Made by a program: the position numbers and the translations under genes. Below are positions 17,423 through 24,783 of a DNA stretch of 64,000 bases, in pieces. Source of the stretch: CALDTK01 sp045110575. GTDB taxonomy: Bacteria; Bacteroidota; Bacteroidia; Chitinophagales; Saprospiraceae. Location: contig JBGCGF010000001.1 of the NCBI GenBank assembly GCA_045110575.1, forward strand, positions 79,933-143,932, read 5' to 3'. The stretch's first letter is position 1. Each line of letters starts with the position of its first letter. Under the pieces are notes generated by a model, which saw only the letters and a program-made list of their open reading frames with translations, was not told the DNA's origin and did no database searches.

Positions 17423-17770
17423 CTACTTCAACTTCTCGTTCCCTGCATGCCGATCTGCATCACGATTGGTGCGCTTGTCCATGCCGCGGGCAAACGCATC
17501 AGTTAGGTCCACACCTGTTTGGTTGGCCAAACAAGTGAGCACGAAGAGGACATCACTCAGTTCATCGGCCCAATCGGTTTTGGCGGAAGCTTTATCCGAC
17601 TCTCGCTTGAAGCTTTGTTCCCCATACATGCGTGCACTGAGGCGCGCCAGCTCACCTACTTCCTCCGCGAGTACGGCCGTATTGGTGAGTTCATTGAAAT
17701 AGCGAATGCCGGTGGTCTTGATCCACGAATCAACGGTCTGCTGCAAAGGGGCGAGGTCGGGCTTGCTCAT
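17423..17770 (-). CDS. MazG-like nucleotide pyrophosphohydrolase
   Basis: 115 residues. All-alpha NTP pyrophosphatase fold. The metal-binding pattern AEEVGELARLSARMYGE (ExxE) followed by WADELSDVLFVLTCLANQTG (ExxD) is intact, so it should hydrolyse (d)NTPs to the monophosphate and pyrophosphate. It is a single short unit, much shorter than E. coli MazG, like many phage and Bacteroidota homologues. The start is ATG 17770 (MSKPDLAPLQQ); an in-frame extension upstream would read through a terminator hairpin. Confidence 0.85.
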   Translation of the reverse strand: MSKPDLAPLQQTVDSWIKTTGIRYFNELTNTAVLAEEVGELARLSARMYGEQSFKRESDKASAKTDWADELSDVLFVLTCLANQTGVDLTDAFARGMDKRTNRDADRHAGNEKLK

Positions 17771-17810
17771 GGGTGAAAGGTATTGCGCAAGGAGCCTGAG
17801 TATCAAATAA

Positions 17811-17847
17811 AAAAGAGGATGAATAGCATTGCTATTCATCCTCTTTT
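17811..17847. terminator. 17-bp perfect stem terminator
   Basis: AAAAGAGGATGAATAGC (17811-17827) pairs with GCTATTCATCCTCTTTT (17831-17847) around a 3-nt loop, flanked by A and T runs. It lies 67 nt past the ompH stop and before the mazG-like start on the minus strand, so it insulates the two genes. Confidence 0.9.
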
Positions 17848-17867
17848 ATTTTACTACTGCCTGTTGT

Positions 17868-17892
17868 TACTGCGAACCAGTGGTTCGCAGTA
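17868..17892. repeat. Palindrome with GCGAACCA/TGGTTCGC arms
   Basis: TACTGCGAACCA (17868-17879) and TGGTTCGCAGTA (17881-17892) are perfect arms around one G. The central GCGAACCAGTGGT also occurs at 58983-59005 and 59895-59917, so this is an interspersed palindromic repeat. Confidence 0.7.
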
Positions 17893-17914
17893 CTAAAGTG
17901 CAGCAATACAATAC

Positions 17915-18502
17915 CTACTCGCCTGCTGGTGCAGCCTCTGTCGTAGTTGTAGTTGACGCGTTCATGAGGTCTAGAACCTCTTTCGTGATGTCGTATGTAG
18001 GGTTGACAGCGAGTACGTTAGAACCGCCACCGTAAGAAAGGATGTAATCGTATCCACCTGCTGCTTGAGCTGCGTCAACTTTCTCTTTCAATACGTTCAT
18101 TACCTCAGACTGAAGACGCATGCCTTCGCTTTGGAACTCTTGTGCCAAACGCTGCTGCTCTTGTGAAAGCTCCTGCTCCTTTTGAGCGAGTGCACGTTGC
18201 TCGTTCTCGATTGACTTTGGCGTCATGTTGCCGCCTTGTGCACGACGCTGAAACGACTGAACCTTGTCTTGGAAGTTACGAACCTTGCGCTCGAGACTAG
18301 CAGAAGCATCAGCCTCTCTCGTTGTAAGGATATCCGTTTGCGTATTGAGGTATCCATAATTTGTAAGCACGGTATCCGTGTTCACATATCCGATCTTAAC
18401 TCCTGGAGTTACCGCAGAAACAACTGCATCGGCAGTAGCTCCTGGTTGTTGGCAGGCAGAAAGAAGAGCGAGAAAGCTGAAAAGCGCAATAAGGTGGCGC
18501 AT
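17915..18502 (-). CDS. OmpH/Skp family periplasmic chaperone
   Basis: 195 residues. Skp-like proteins hold unfolded outer-membrane proteins in the periplasm. The N-terminus is a lipoprotein signal with lipobox (FLALLSACQQPG, Cys about 17), unlike soluble E. coli Skp. VKIGYVNTDTVLTNYGYLNT is the family start of the mature part, followed by a long coiled coil (about 60-140: KEQELSQEQQRLAQEFQSEG) and a beta strand element YDYILSYGGG ... DITKEVLDLMN. The reading frame is open upstream to 18880, but MRHLIALFSF gives the signal peptide and is the proper start. Confidence 0.88.
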   Translation of the reverse strand: MRHLIALFSFLALLSACQQPGATADAVVSAVTPGVKIGYVNTDTVLTNYGYLNTQTDILTTREADASASLERKVRNFQDKVQSFQRRAQGGNMTPKSIENEQRALAQKEQELSQEQQRLAQEFQSEGMRLQSEVMNVLKEKVDAAQAAGGYDYILSYGGGSNVLAVNPTYDITKEVLDLMNASTTTTTEAAPAGE

Positions 18503-18677
18503 AATGGTCTTTTTAGTTGTTGATGCGAAGATGCTGTTTCGCTTGCAATTCCTTGCTTCCTGCGGTAAACTCACTTTCCCCAACGAATTGTGAAGAGTGC
18601 GGTAACCTTTCTTTAACCCAGTCGTCATGCAACCAAATGGATTCTTTTTGCCTCCTTGCAGGTACAAATCACTTGTT

Positions 18678-19262
18678 ATGAAACTGTACGCATCTCTCTT
18701 CTTGCTTCTTAGCTCACTCGCTTTTGGTTTTAGCGCAAGCGCCCAAGGTGACGAAACGCTCGTCGACAAATTCACACTTGATCTCTCCGGAGCATGGGGT
18801 GGATGGCATCTACAAACCACCAATATCGGTGGCAACAACACACTGGTAAACGGTGGATTTGGAGGTGTTGAATTCAACAAGACCGTATTTGTAGGTTGGT
18901 CAGCTTACGGCGTATCAGATAATTTGATTGACGATAACGAGAACTTAGTTCCTTACAATTACAGCTACAACGGTCCTATCGTAGCCTACACGCCGCGAGC
19001 GCGAAGTGTCGTACACCCAAAGATTTCTATGCAAGTAGGCTTTGGCAAATACGAAGTCGCTAACAATCCGACCGACCGCTTCCTAGTACTTCAGCCAGGC
19101 ATTGGCGGAGAAGTCAACATCCTACGCTGGTTCAGAGCTGGAGCAACTGCCGGCTACCGTTATTCTCTAAATTCAGACTACGGGTCTGATAGCTTCGGTA
19201 ACACCGACGGCTTCTTCCTCGAAGGCACCCTCAAGTTTGGCTTCAGCTGGGGCACCAACTAG
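18678..19262 (+). CDS. Putative outer-membrane beta-barrel protein
   Basis: 194 residues. Signal peptide MKLYASLFLLLSSLAFGFSASAQ, then alternating beta strands rich in Gly and aromatic residues (LDLSGAWGGWHL, FGGVEFNKTVFVGWSAYGV, AGATAGYRYSLN, LEGTLKFGFSWGTN) that end in a barrel-like terminal strand. No specific family recognised. The start is the ATG at 18678, which gives a clean signal peptide. Divergent from ompH, convergent with folB with 8 nt between stops. Confidence 0.7.
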   Translation: MKLYASLFLLLSSLAFGFSASAQGDETLVDKFTLDLSGAWGGWHLQTTNIGGNNTLVNGGFGGVEFNKTVFVGWSAYGVSDNLIDDNENLVPYNYSYNGPIVAYTPRARSVVHPKISMQVGFGKYEVANNPTDRFLVLQPGIGGEVNILRWFRAGATAGYRYSLNSDYGSDSFGNTDGFFLEGTLKFGFSWGTN

Positions 19263-19270
19263 GTCTGCTT

Positions 19271-19630
19271 CTAGCGTTCCTCCTCTAAGCGCACGAATGC
19301 TGCTCCAACCTGACCGGTGAGTGGTGGATTCAGCTTCTGGATTTCAAGGCGAAGCTTTGCGACGAGATGGCCATGCTCTGCCCAGACGCGTGCTGCGATA
19401 CGTTCGGCTAGTTCTTCAATGAGGTAAGCACGTGTGCCCATGACTTCGATGCAAATCGTGTGCAACTGCCCATAATCGAGCGTATTGGAGAGCTGATCTT
19501 CAAGGTCAGCGGCACGTGGACGTAGGTCTGCATCAATGTTGACGAGGTATTCTCCGCCCAACACTTTTTCCTCAGGATGAACGCCGTGTTGCGCACGAAT
19601 TCTTAAGTCTCGAAGGCCGATCGTTAACAT
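19271..19630 (-). CDS. folB: Dihydroneopterin aldolase
   Basis: 119 residues, typical length. It splits 7,8-dihydroneopterin to 6-hydroxymethyl-7,8-dihydropterin and glycolaldehyde in folate synthesis. The landmarks are present: GLRDLRIRAQHGVHPEEK (active-site Glu region), NTLDYGQLH (Tyr), LIEELAERIAARV and LEIQKLNPPLTG (catalytic Lys in KLNPP). Single gene; its upstream DNA holds the MITE-like palindrome. Confidence 0.95.
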   Translation of the reverse strand: MLTIGLRDLRIRAQHGVHPEEKVLGGEYLVNIDADLRPRAADLEDQLSNTLDYGQLHTICIEVMGTRAYLIEELAERIAARVWAEHGHLVAKLRLEIQKLNPPLTGQVGAAFVRLEEER

Positions 19631-19693
19631 AGCTTGAGTTTTGTCGCAAGGTAAACTCTCTTCGTTCGTATCCGTTAAAGTTCGTAGTACTTA

Positions 19694-19851
19694 GAGTCTG
19701 TTCAAGAATCCTAATTCACCTAAAAATTGGGCTATTTTGAGCTGCTTGGCGTTGAAAATGCTCGAATTAACCAGTTAATCCTTGCGCTTTTCGCCTTATT
19801 CAGCTCAAAATCTTCTCAATTTCGCCAGAATCTGAATTCTTAAACAGGCTC
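19694..19851. mobile_element. 158-bp MITE-like palindromic element, TTA duplication
   Basis: The ends GAGTCTGTTCAAGAAT and GAGCCTGTTTAAGAAT (reverse complement of the right end) are terminal inverted repeats with two mismatches. Both arms carry ATTTTGAGCTG at the same distance, and the exact centre is ATTAAC-CA-GTTAAT (19766-19779). The element is flanked by TTA on both sides (19691-19693 and 19852-19854). Terminal GAGNCTG and a TNA target duplication recall the IS1031/ISL2 groups of the IS5 family as I know them. It has no transposase gene, so it would be a non-autonomous element. Confidence 0.72.
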
Positions 19852-19872
19852 TTAAAACACGTAAGAAGGCTT

Positions 19873-19931
19873 TACCTTTGTAGCTGTTTAGCTTTCGCCA
19901 AAACATCCTAAAAGGTGGTTTTGGCGTAAGC
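19873..19931 (+). promoter_or_regulatory. Promoter and 5' leader hairpin before acyl-CoA dehydrogenase
   Basis: A perfect -7 box TACCTTTG (19873-19880) has no clear -33 TTG. Right after the expected transcription start lie GCTTTCGCCAAAAC (19891-19904) and GTTTTGGCGTAAGC (19918-19931), two copies of the interspersed 14-mer facing each other. They can form a 14-bp stem with one mismatch, extended by one A-T pair, around a 13-nt loop at the 5' end of the mRNA. Confidence 0.6.
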
Positions 19932-19958
19932 TGAAGAGCCCTAATTAATTGCAACCCG

Positions 19959-21179
19959 ATGGATACTACCACAACATCAGCTCCGGCGCATCACCGTTCA
20001 CAACGAACGGACAACTACGGAGGACACGACTACTACGGTGTCGACGAACTTCTTTCTGAAGAGAACCTACTTGCCCGCGATGCGGTGCGTGATTGGGTGA
20101 AGCAGGAGGTAAGCCCGATTATCGAAAGCTACTCTGACAAGGCCGAATGCCCAATGCACCTGTTCAAAGGTCTTGGCGAAATCGGCGCTTACGGCCCAAG
20201 TTTACCTGCCAAGTATGGCGGTGGAGGCATGGATGAGATCGCTTACGGCGTGATCATGCAGGAGCTAGAGCGTGGAGATTCTGGTATTCGTTCAATGGCT
20301 TCTGTTCAAGGCAGCTTGGTGATGTACCCAATCTTCAAGTACGGAAGCGAAGAGCAGAAGATGAAGTACCTACCGAAACTCGGTTCAGGTGAATTCATCG
20401 GTTGCTTCGGACTTACCGAGCCAGACCACGGATCGAATCCAAGTGGAATGGTAACCAACCTCGTTGACGATGGCGATTGTTACATCCTCAATGGCGCTAA
20501 AATGTGGATCACGAATTCACCGATCGCTGACATCGCTGTGGTTTGGGCAAAGGACCCAGAAGGCAAGATTCGCGGTGTAATCGTTGAAAAAGGCATGAAA
20601 GGCTTCTCTGCTCCTGAAATCAAGGGCAAGTTGAGTTTGCGTGCAAGTATTACAGGAGAGTTGGTTTTTGAGGACGTTCGCGTTCCAAAGAAAAATGTTC
20701 TTCCAGAAATTGCTTCACTTCGTGGACCGTTAAGCTGTCTTTCGAAAGCACGTTACGGTATCGCCTGGGGTGCTATCGGAGCAGCTCTTGATTGCTATGA
20801 CTCTGCACTTCGCTACTCTTTGGAGCGCGAGCAGTTCGGTCGTCCGATTGCAGGATTCCAGCTACAGCAGAAGAAATTAGCTGAGATGATCACTGAGATC
20901 ACAAAAGCTCAGCTTCTTGCGTGGCGCCTCGGTTCGCTAGCAAACAAAGGCAATGCATCGTCAGCACAGATTTCAATGGCCAAGCGTAACAACGTTGCGA
21001 TGGCATTGGACATCGCGCGTGAAGCACGTCAGATACACGGTGGCATGGGTATCACAAACGAGTACCCGATCATGCGTCACATGATGAACCTTGAGACGGT
21101 TCTTACCTACGAAGGCACGCACGACATTCACTTGTTGATTACAGGTCACGATGTGACCGGTATTCAGGCATTTTCATAG
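19959..21179 (+). CDS. Acyl-CoA dehydrogenase, glutaryl-CoA dehydrogenase type
   Basis: 406 residues. FAD enzyme with the standard three domains: N-terminal helical (about 30-145), beta barrel (about 145-240, CFGLTEPDHGSNPSGM and GAKMWITNSPIADI) and C-terminal helical. The catalytic Glu is in ETVLTYEGTHDIHLLITG, which with SKARYGIAWGAIGAA is characteristic of glutaryl-CoA dehydrogenase, so the substrate is probably glutaryl-CoA from lysine/tryptophan breakdown. No other genes of that route are adjacent. The first 20 residues are a polar extension; ATG 19959 is the only good start. Confidence 0.9.
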   Translation: MDTTTTSAPAHHRSQRTDNYGGHDYYGVDELLSEENLLARDAVRDWVKQEVSPIIESYSDKAECPMHLFKGLGEIGAYGPSLPAKYGGGGMDEIAYGVIMQELERGDSGIRSMASVQGSLVMYPIFKYGSEEQKMKYLPKLGSGEFIGCFGLTEPDHGSNPSGMVTNLVDDGDCYILNGAKMWITNSPIADIAVVWAKDPEGKIRGVIVEKGMKGFSAPEIKGKLSLRASITGELVFEDVRVPKKNVLPEIASLRGPLSCLSKARYGIAWGAIGAALDCYDSALRYSLEREQFGRPIAGFQLQQKKLAEMITEITKAQLLAWRLGSLANKGNASSAQISMAKRNNVAMALDIAREARQIHGGMGITNEYPIMRHMMNLETVLTYEGTHDIHLLITGHDVTGIQAFS

Positions 21180-21250
21180 TGAACTTTTCACCCGTTTGAT
21201 GACTTCAAATAGCGGATGATTGGTACAGATGAAAAGTTTGGTACATATTT

Positions 21251-21315
21251 AGAGCATGTTAGAGCACACTTAAGGAATAACACCCTTTGAATTGCTTTAA
21301 CATGCTCTTCGTTTT
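21251..21315 (+). terminator. Terminator of acyl-CoA dehydrogenase gene
   Basis: AGAGCATGTTA (21251-21261) and TAACATGCTCT (21298-21308) are perfect 11-bp arms around a 36-nt loop, followed by a T run (21312-21318). Confidence 0.7.
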
Positions 21316-21339
21316 TTTCTATGCGAAACCCCAGTTAGC

Positions 21340-22563
21340 ATGCGTTTAATCTCTGTGCTTAGAGATACACTTCTTGTTTTGTCGTTGTCGCTTTGGTCTG
21401 TAATGGCCCTGGCCCAACCCGACGACCTTGGTCCGCCGCTTACGTTGAGTAACGCTTCTTTTGAAGATGTTCCTCGCCAAAACCACGCGCCCAAGGGTTG
21501 GTTTGATTGTGGGTTCAGTGCTGAAAGTCCAGTGGACGTTCATCCAGCAACGCTCATGAATCCTGATTCAACCTATTTTGGTGTTGACGCAAAAGCGTTT
21601 GATGGCAATACCTACCTTGGTATGGTTGTCCGCGACAACGATACCTACGAGGCTGTAAGTCAACGAGTCATCGAAGGCCCACTCAAAGCTGGCCAATGCT
21701 ACACGTTTAGCATTTACTTGTCCCGTGCGAAATCCTATAACAGCGTTTCTCGCGAAACCGACCTTCCTGTAAACTACGAAACACCTGCCAAGCTCCGTAT
21801 TTGGGGCGGGATGAGCTACTGTAATCGTGGAGAGGTCCTCGCTGAGAGTGCCCCCGTGAAGAAAACGGAATGGCTACAGTATAATTTCCGTTTCGAGCCA
21901 AAACGTGACCACAAGTTCCTTGTACTCGAAGCGTATTACAAGACGCCCGTACTCTTCCCTTACAACGGTAATTTATTGCTAGATGCTGCAGGAAAGATTA
22001 CGCCTATTCCGTGCGAGAATACTCCACCACCAGAGGCAGAACCGGAAATTTCTGATGTTCCAGAAGCAGATCCACCAGCGAAAACCCCAGTGGTCAAGCC
22101 TGCAGTAGTTGCCGCACCAGCAACACCAAAGCCAAGCACTCCGACAACTCCAACCAAAGCAATTCCTAGCAATGCTACCCTTGCGGGAAAACGTATTTCT
22201 GAGCTTAAAGCGGGTTCAATCATTCGTGTTGACAAGCTGTTTTTCAAGGCCGATTCCACTGCGCTTTCTCCTTCGAGTATGTCGACAGTAGAAGAAATTA
22301 CAGATTTCCTCACGATTCACTCGAATGTCTCAATAGAGATTGGAGGGCACACGAACAATATTCCTTCCGACGAATTTTGTGACAAGCTGAGTCTAGCACG
22401 CGCTACTTCGGTGGTAAACGAACTCGCCAAAAAAGGAATTGACCGTCAACGCCTTTCATCTAAAGGATACGGCAAACGCAAGCCTGTTGCCACCAACCGC
22501 ACCCCTACGGGTCGAAAACGCAACCAGCGGGTGGAGATCAAGGTGCTGAGTTTAGGGAGTTAA
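21340..22563 (+). CDS. OmpA family peptidoglycan-associated protein
   Basis: 407 residues. Signal peptide to about residue 25 (LLVLSLSLWSVMALAQ), an N-terminal beta-sandwich-like region (about 30-225: LSNASFEDVPRQNHAPKGWF, LKAGQCYTFSIYLSRAKSYN), a Pro/Ala/Thr linker (about 230-285), and a C-terminal OmpA domain (about 295-403: LFFKADSTALSPSS, IEIGGHTNNIPSDEFCDKLS, LARATSVVNELAKKGID, GRKRNQRVEIKVL). The OmpA domain should bind peptidoglycan; the N-terminal part may bind a surface partner or carbohydrate. Confidence 0.88.
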   Translation: MRLISVLRDTLLVLSLSLWSVMALAQPDDLGPPLTLSNASFEDVPRQNHAPKGWFDCGFSAESPVDVHPATLMNPDSTYFGVDAKAFDGNTYLGMVVRDNDTYEAVSQRVIEGPLKAGQCYTFSIYLSRAKSYNSVSRETDLPVNYETPAKLRIWGGMSYCNRGEVLAESAPVKKTEWLQYNFRFEPKRDHKFLVLEAYYKTPVLFPYNGNLLLDAAGKITPIPCENTPPPEAEPEISDVPEADPPAKTPVVKPAVVAAPATPKPSTPTTPTKAIPSNATLAGKRISELKAGSIIRVDKLFFKADSTALSPSSMSTVEEITDFLTIHSNVSIEIGGHTNNIPSDEFCDKLSLARATSVVNELAKKGIDRQRLSSKGYGKRKPVATNRTPTGRKRNQRVEIKVLSLGS

Positions 22564-22567
22564 TTGC

Positions 22568-22587
22568 CAATTAGCAATTGCTAATTG
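22568..22587. repeat. Perfect 20-nt palindrome of TAATTGC-type repeat
   Basis: CAATTAGCAATTGCTAATTG is a perfect palindrome just after the OmpA gene. The surrounding TAATTGCC ... TTGATAAT sequence resembles, in reverse complement, the stretch at 32595-32627, so this is an interspersed intergenic repeat. Confidence 0.7.
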
Positions 22588-22629
22588 ATAATTTGCGCGA
22601 CGCCAATCAAAATTCAAAATTCTCGCAGC

Positions 22630-23607
22630 ATGCGCATTCGCCCCCGCCGCAATCGCCGTTCTGATGCCGTTCGTGGCCTTGTCCGCGAACCGTTAGTTCG
22701 TCCAGACCAGCTAGTGCATCCAATCTTCTTGTTACCAGGTGAAGGAAAGCGTGAGACGCTTACTACCCTACCCGGCTTCCCGAGATTAAGTGCAGATGAA
22801 GCAGAACGTGAGATCGAAGAATTGCTCGCGCTTGGCGTGAACAGCTTCATTTCTTTCCCTGCGGTGCCTGATGCGCATAAGGATACGGTTGCGACTTACG
22901 GGTCTGCAGCGAGGAACTTCTACCTCACTTCAGCGCGTCGCTGGAAGGAGAAGTATCCTGAAATTTGCCTCATTAGTGATGTGGCCATGGATCCATACTC
23001 AAGTGATGGGCATGATGGCTTGGTGGTCGGTAATCGTATTGACAACGATAAGACGCTTCCTATTTTAGCAGACATGAGTGTCGCACAAGCACAGGCTGGT
23101 TTCGACTACCTCGGTCCTAGCGACATGATGGATGGTCGCGTTGGATATATGCGTGATGCCTTAGACAAGGCAGGCTATACTGAAACTGGCATCTTGAGCT
23201 ACACGGCCAAGTACGCAAGTGCATTTTACGGTCCGTTTAGACATGCCTTAGATTCTGCTCCGCGGGAAGACTCTACCGCCCCTACGCACAAAAAGTCTTA
23301 CCAGATGGATCCTGCGAATCGTCGTGAGGCATTGCGGGAAGCATTCTTAGATGCCCAAGAAGGTGCTGACATCTTAATGGTAAAGCCTGCAGTGCATTAC
23401 ATGGACATTATCAGCGACTTACGTCAAAACTCCAATCTCCCAATCTGCTGCTACCACGTGAGTGGGGAGTGTGCGATGTTGTTGGGTGCTATTGAGCGTG
23501 GTTGGTTGGATGAGTCTGCTATTCCTGAAACGATTACGAGTTTGGGACGTGCTGGTGCGGATATGATTATCACGTACGTGGCGAGACGGTATGTTGCTTC
23601 GCTTTAG
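22630..23607 (+). CDS. hemB: Porphobilinogen synthase (delta-aminolevulinate dehydratase)
   Basis: 325 residues. It joins two 5-aminolevulinate molecules to porphobilinogen in heme synthesis. Both Schiff-base lysines are present: about K194 in SYTAKYASAFYGPFR and about K252 in DILMVKPAVHYMDII. In the metal-site segment the usual zinc cysteines are replaced (DVAMDPYSSDGHDG), so it belongs to the Mg-dependent, zinc-independent type. The start is ATG 22630 (MRIRPRRNRR), matching the family N-terminus; earlier codons would cross the palindromic repeat. Confidence 0.96.
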   Translation: MRIRPRRNRRSDAVRGLVREPLVRPDQLVHPIFLLPGEGKRETLTTLPGFPRLSADEAEREIEELLALGVNSFISFPAVPDAHKDTVATYGSAARNFYLTSARRWKEKYPEICLISDVAMDPYSSDGHDGLVVGNRIDNDKTLPILADMSVAQAQAGFDYLGPSDMMDGRVGYMRDALDKAGYTETGILSYTAKYASAFYGPFRHALDSAPREDSTAPTHKKSYQMDPANRREALREAFLDAQEGADILMVKPAVHYMDIISDLRQNSNLPICCYHVSGECAMLLGAIERGWLDESAIPETITSLGRAGADMIITYVARRYVASL

Positions 23608-23858
23608 CCTACGATGGTTAGATCTATAGCTGTCTGCGTTCTTCGAAAATACCATTGTTCGAAAAACGATCTCTTCTGGAATCTGGATTAAGTACTTGAA
23701 ACGAGCATCTTGAAGGGAGCTGCATGTACCGTGAGAGGCTCGATGCGCTAAAGTGAAGTTTGTCTTCTGGTAGGCAAAAGCCTTTGTGATGACCCGTGCA
23801 AGCTCAGTCTTGCTACCTTTCTGCAATTCTACCGGCCCTTCCACTAACCTCAGCGACC

Positions 23859-24692
23859 ATGTCCTCCTTCAAAAGCATTCTCCTTTTCGCAGCGCTTACA
23901 GCCTTCGGCTCGCAAGCTTTCGCTCAATGCGTCGACCCTGCAAACATTTACACCTTCACCTTTGACGGACACACCTATGAGGTCGTTAAGGAAGCTAGCA
24001 CATGGACAGCAGCTGTTGATTGCGCCATCGGACGCAACGGATACCTCGCTGAAATCACAAGCGAAGCAGAGCAGGCGGCCATTTTCGATGAGTTGTCCAA
24101 CAACGCAGGCATCAATACCGCAAACACCCAAAATCAATTTGGAACGGCATCCGTCTGGCTAGGCGGAAGCGATGCCGTAACCGAAGGAACCTGGATTTGG
24201 GACGGTGACAACGATGGCGTAGGATCTGAATTTTGGATCGGTGGACCTAACGGCGGCGCTGTCGGTGGCGCGTATACCGTCTGGGGCACCAGTCCTGCAG
24301 AGCCAGACAATTCTGGAGGCCAAGACCACTTGACGATCATCCTCAAGCCTACTGCGACCAACTTCGGACGCTGGAACGACCTCATCTCAACCAACAGAAT
24401 CTACTACCTCATTGAAATTGACAATTTGGTTTCTACTCAAGAGTTAGAGCTCAACAAAAACGTGCGCGTTTACCCTAACCCGTTCAAGACAACGATCTCA
24501 ATCGAGAATAACAATACGGAAGCTATCGCTGGGATGACCGTCTTCAACTTGACCGGACAAAAGATCAAGACAGCTAACGCTTCTGAGGTTAACACCGCTC
24601 AACTTGACCTTTCAACCTTGGCGAGTGGCGTGTACATGCTCAATGTCCGCTTCGAAAATGGAGTCACGATCAGTCAGAAGATTGTGAAGTAA
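23859..24692 (+). CDS. Secreted C-type lectin domain protein with T9SS type A signal
   Basis: 277 residues. Signal peptide SILLFAALTAFGSQAFAQ, a C-type lectin-like domain (about 28-190: WTAAVDCAIGRNGYLAEITS, ASVWLGGSDAVTEGTWIWDG, SPAEPDNSGGQDHL with an EPDN sugar/calcium motif, WNDLISTNRIYYLIEID), then a T9SS type A C-terminal domain (VRVYPNPFKTTISIEN ... LASGVYMLNVRFENG). It is exported by type IX secretion and probably binds carbohydrate at the cell surface. A -7-like box TACCTTTC (23814-23821) lies 37 nt upstream of ATG 23859. Confidence 0.87.
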   Translation: MSSFKSILLFAALTAFGSQAFAQCVDPANIYTFTFDGHTYEVVKEASTWTAAVDCAIGRNGYLAEITSEAEQAAIFDELSNNAGINTANTQNQFGTASVWLGGSDAVTEGTWIWDGDNDGVGSEFWIGGPNGGAVGGAYTVWGTSPAEPDNSGGQDHLTIILKPTATNFGRWNDLISTNRIYYLIEIDNLVSTQELELNKNVRVYPNPFKTTISIENNNTEAIAGMTVFNLTGQKIKTANASEVNTAQLDLSTLASGVYMLNVRFENGVTISQKIVK

Positions 24693-24714
24693 CCAACTCC
24701 TGAGCTAGATCAAA

Positions 24715-24755
24715 AACGCCCCGCTGATAGCATTTTGTGCTTTCAGCGGGGCGTT
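24715..24755. terminator. Bidirectional terminator
   Basis: AACGCCCCGCTGA (24715-24727) and TCAGCGGGGCGTT (24743-24755), perfect 13-bp arms, with T-rich and A-rich flanks. It separates the convergent lectin and serine hydrolase genes. Confidence 0.9.
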
Positions 24756-24783
24756 CTCGTTTTAGCATTAAGATTTGTCCTAC

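Noticed and set aside
18503..18880. N-terminal extension of the OmpH gene
   Set aside because: The upstream frame lacks protein sense and would place the lipoprotein signal inside the protein.
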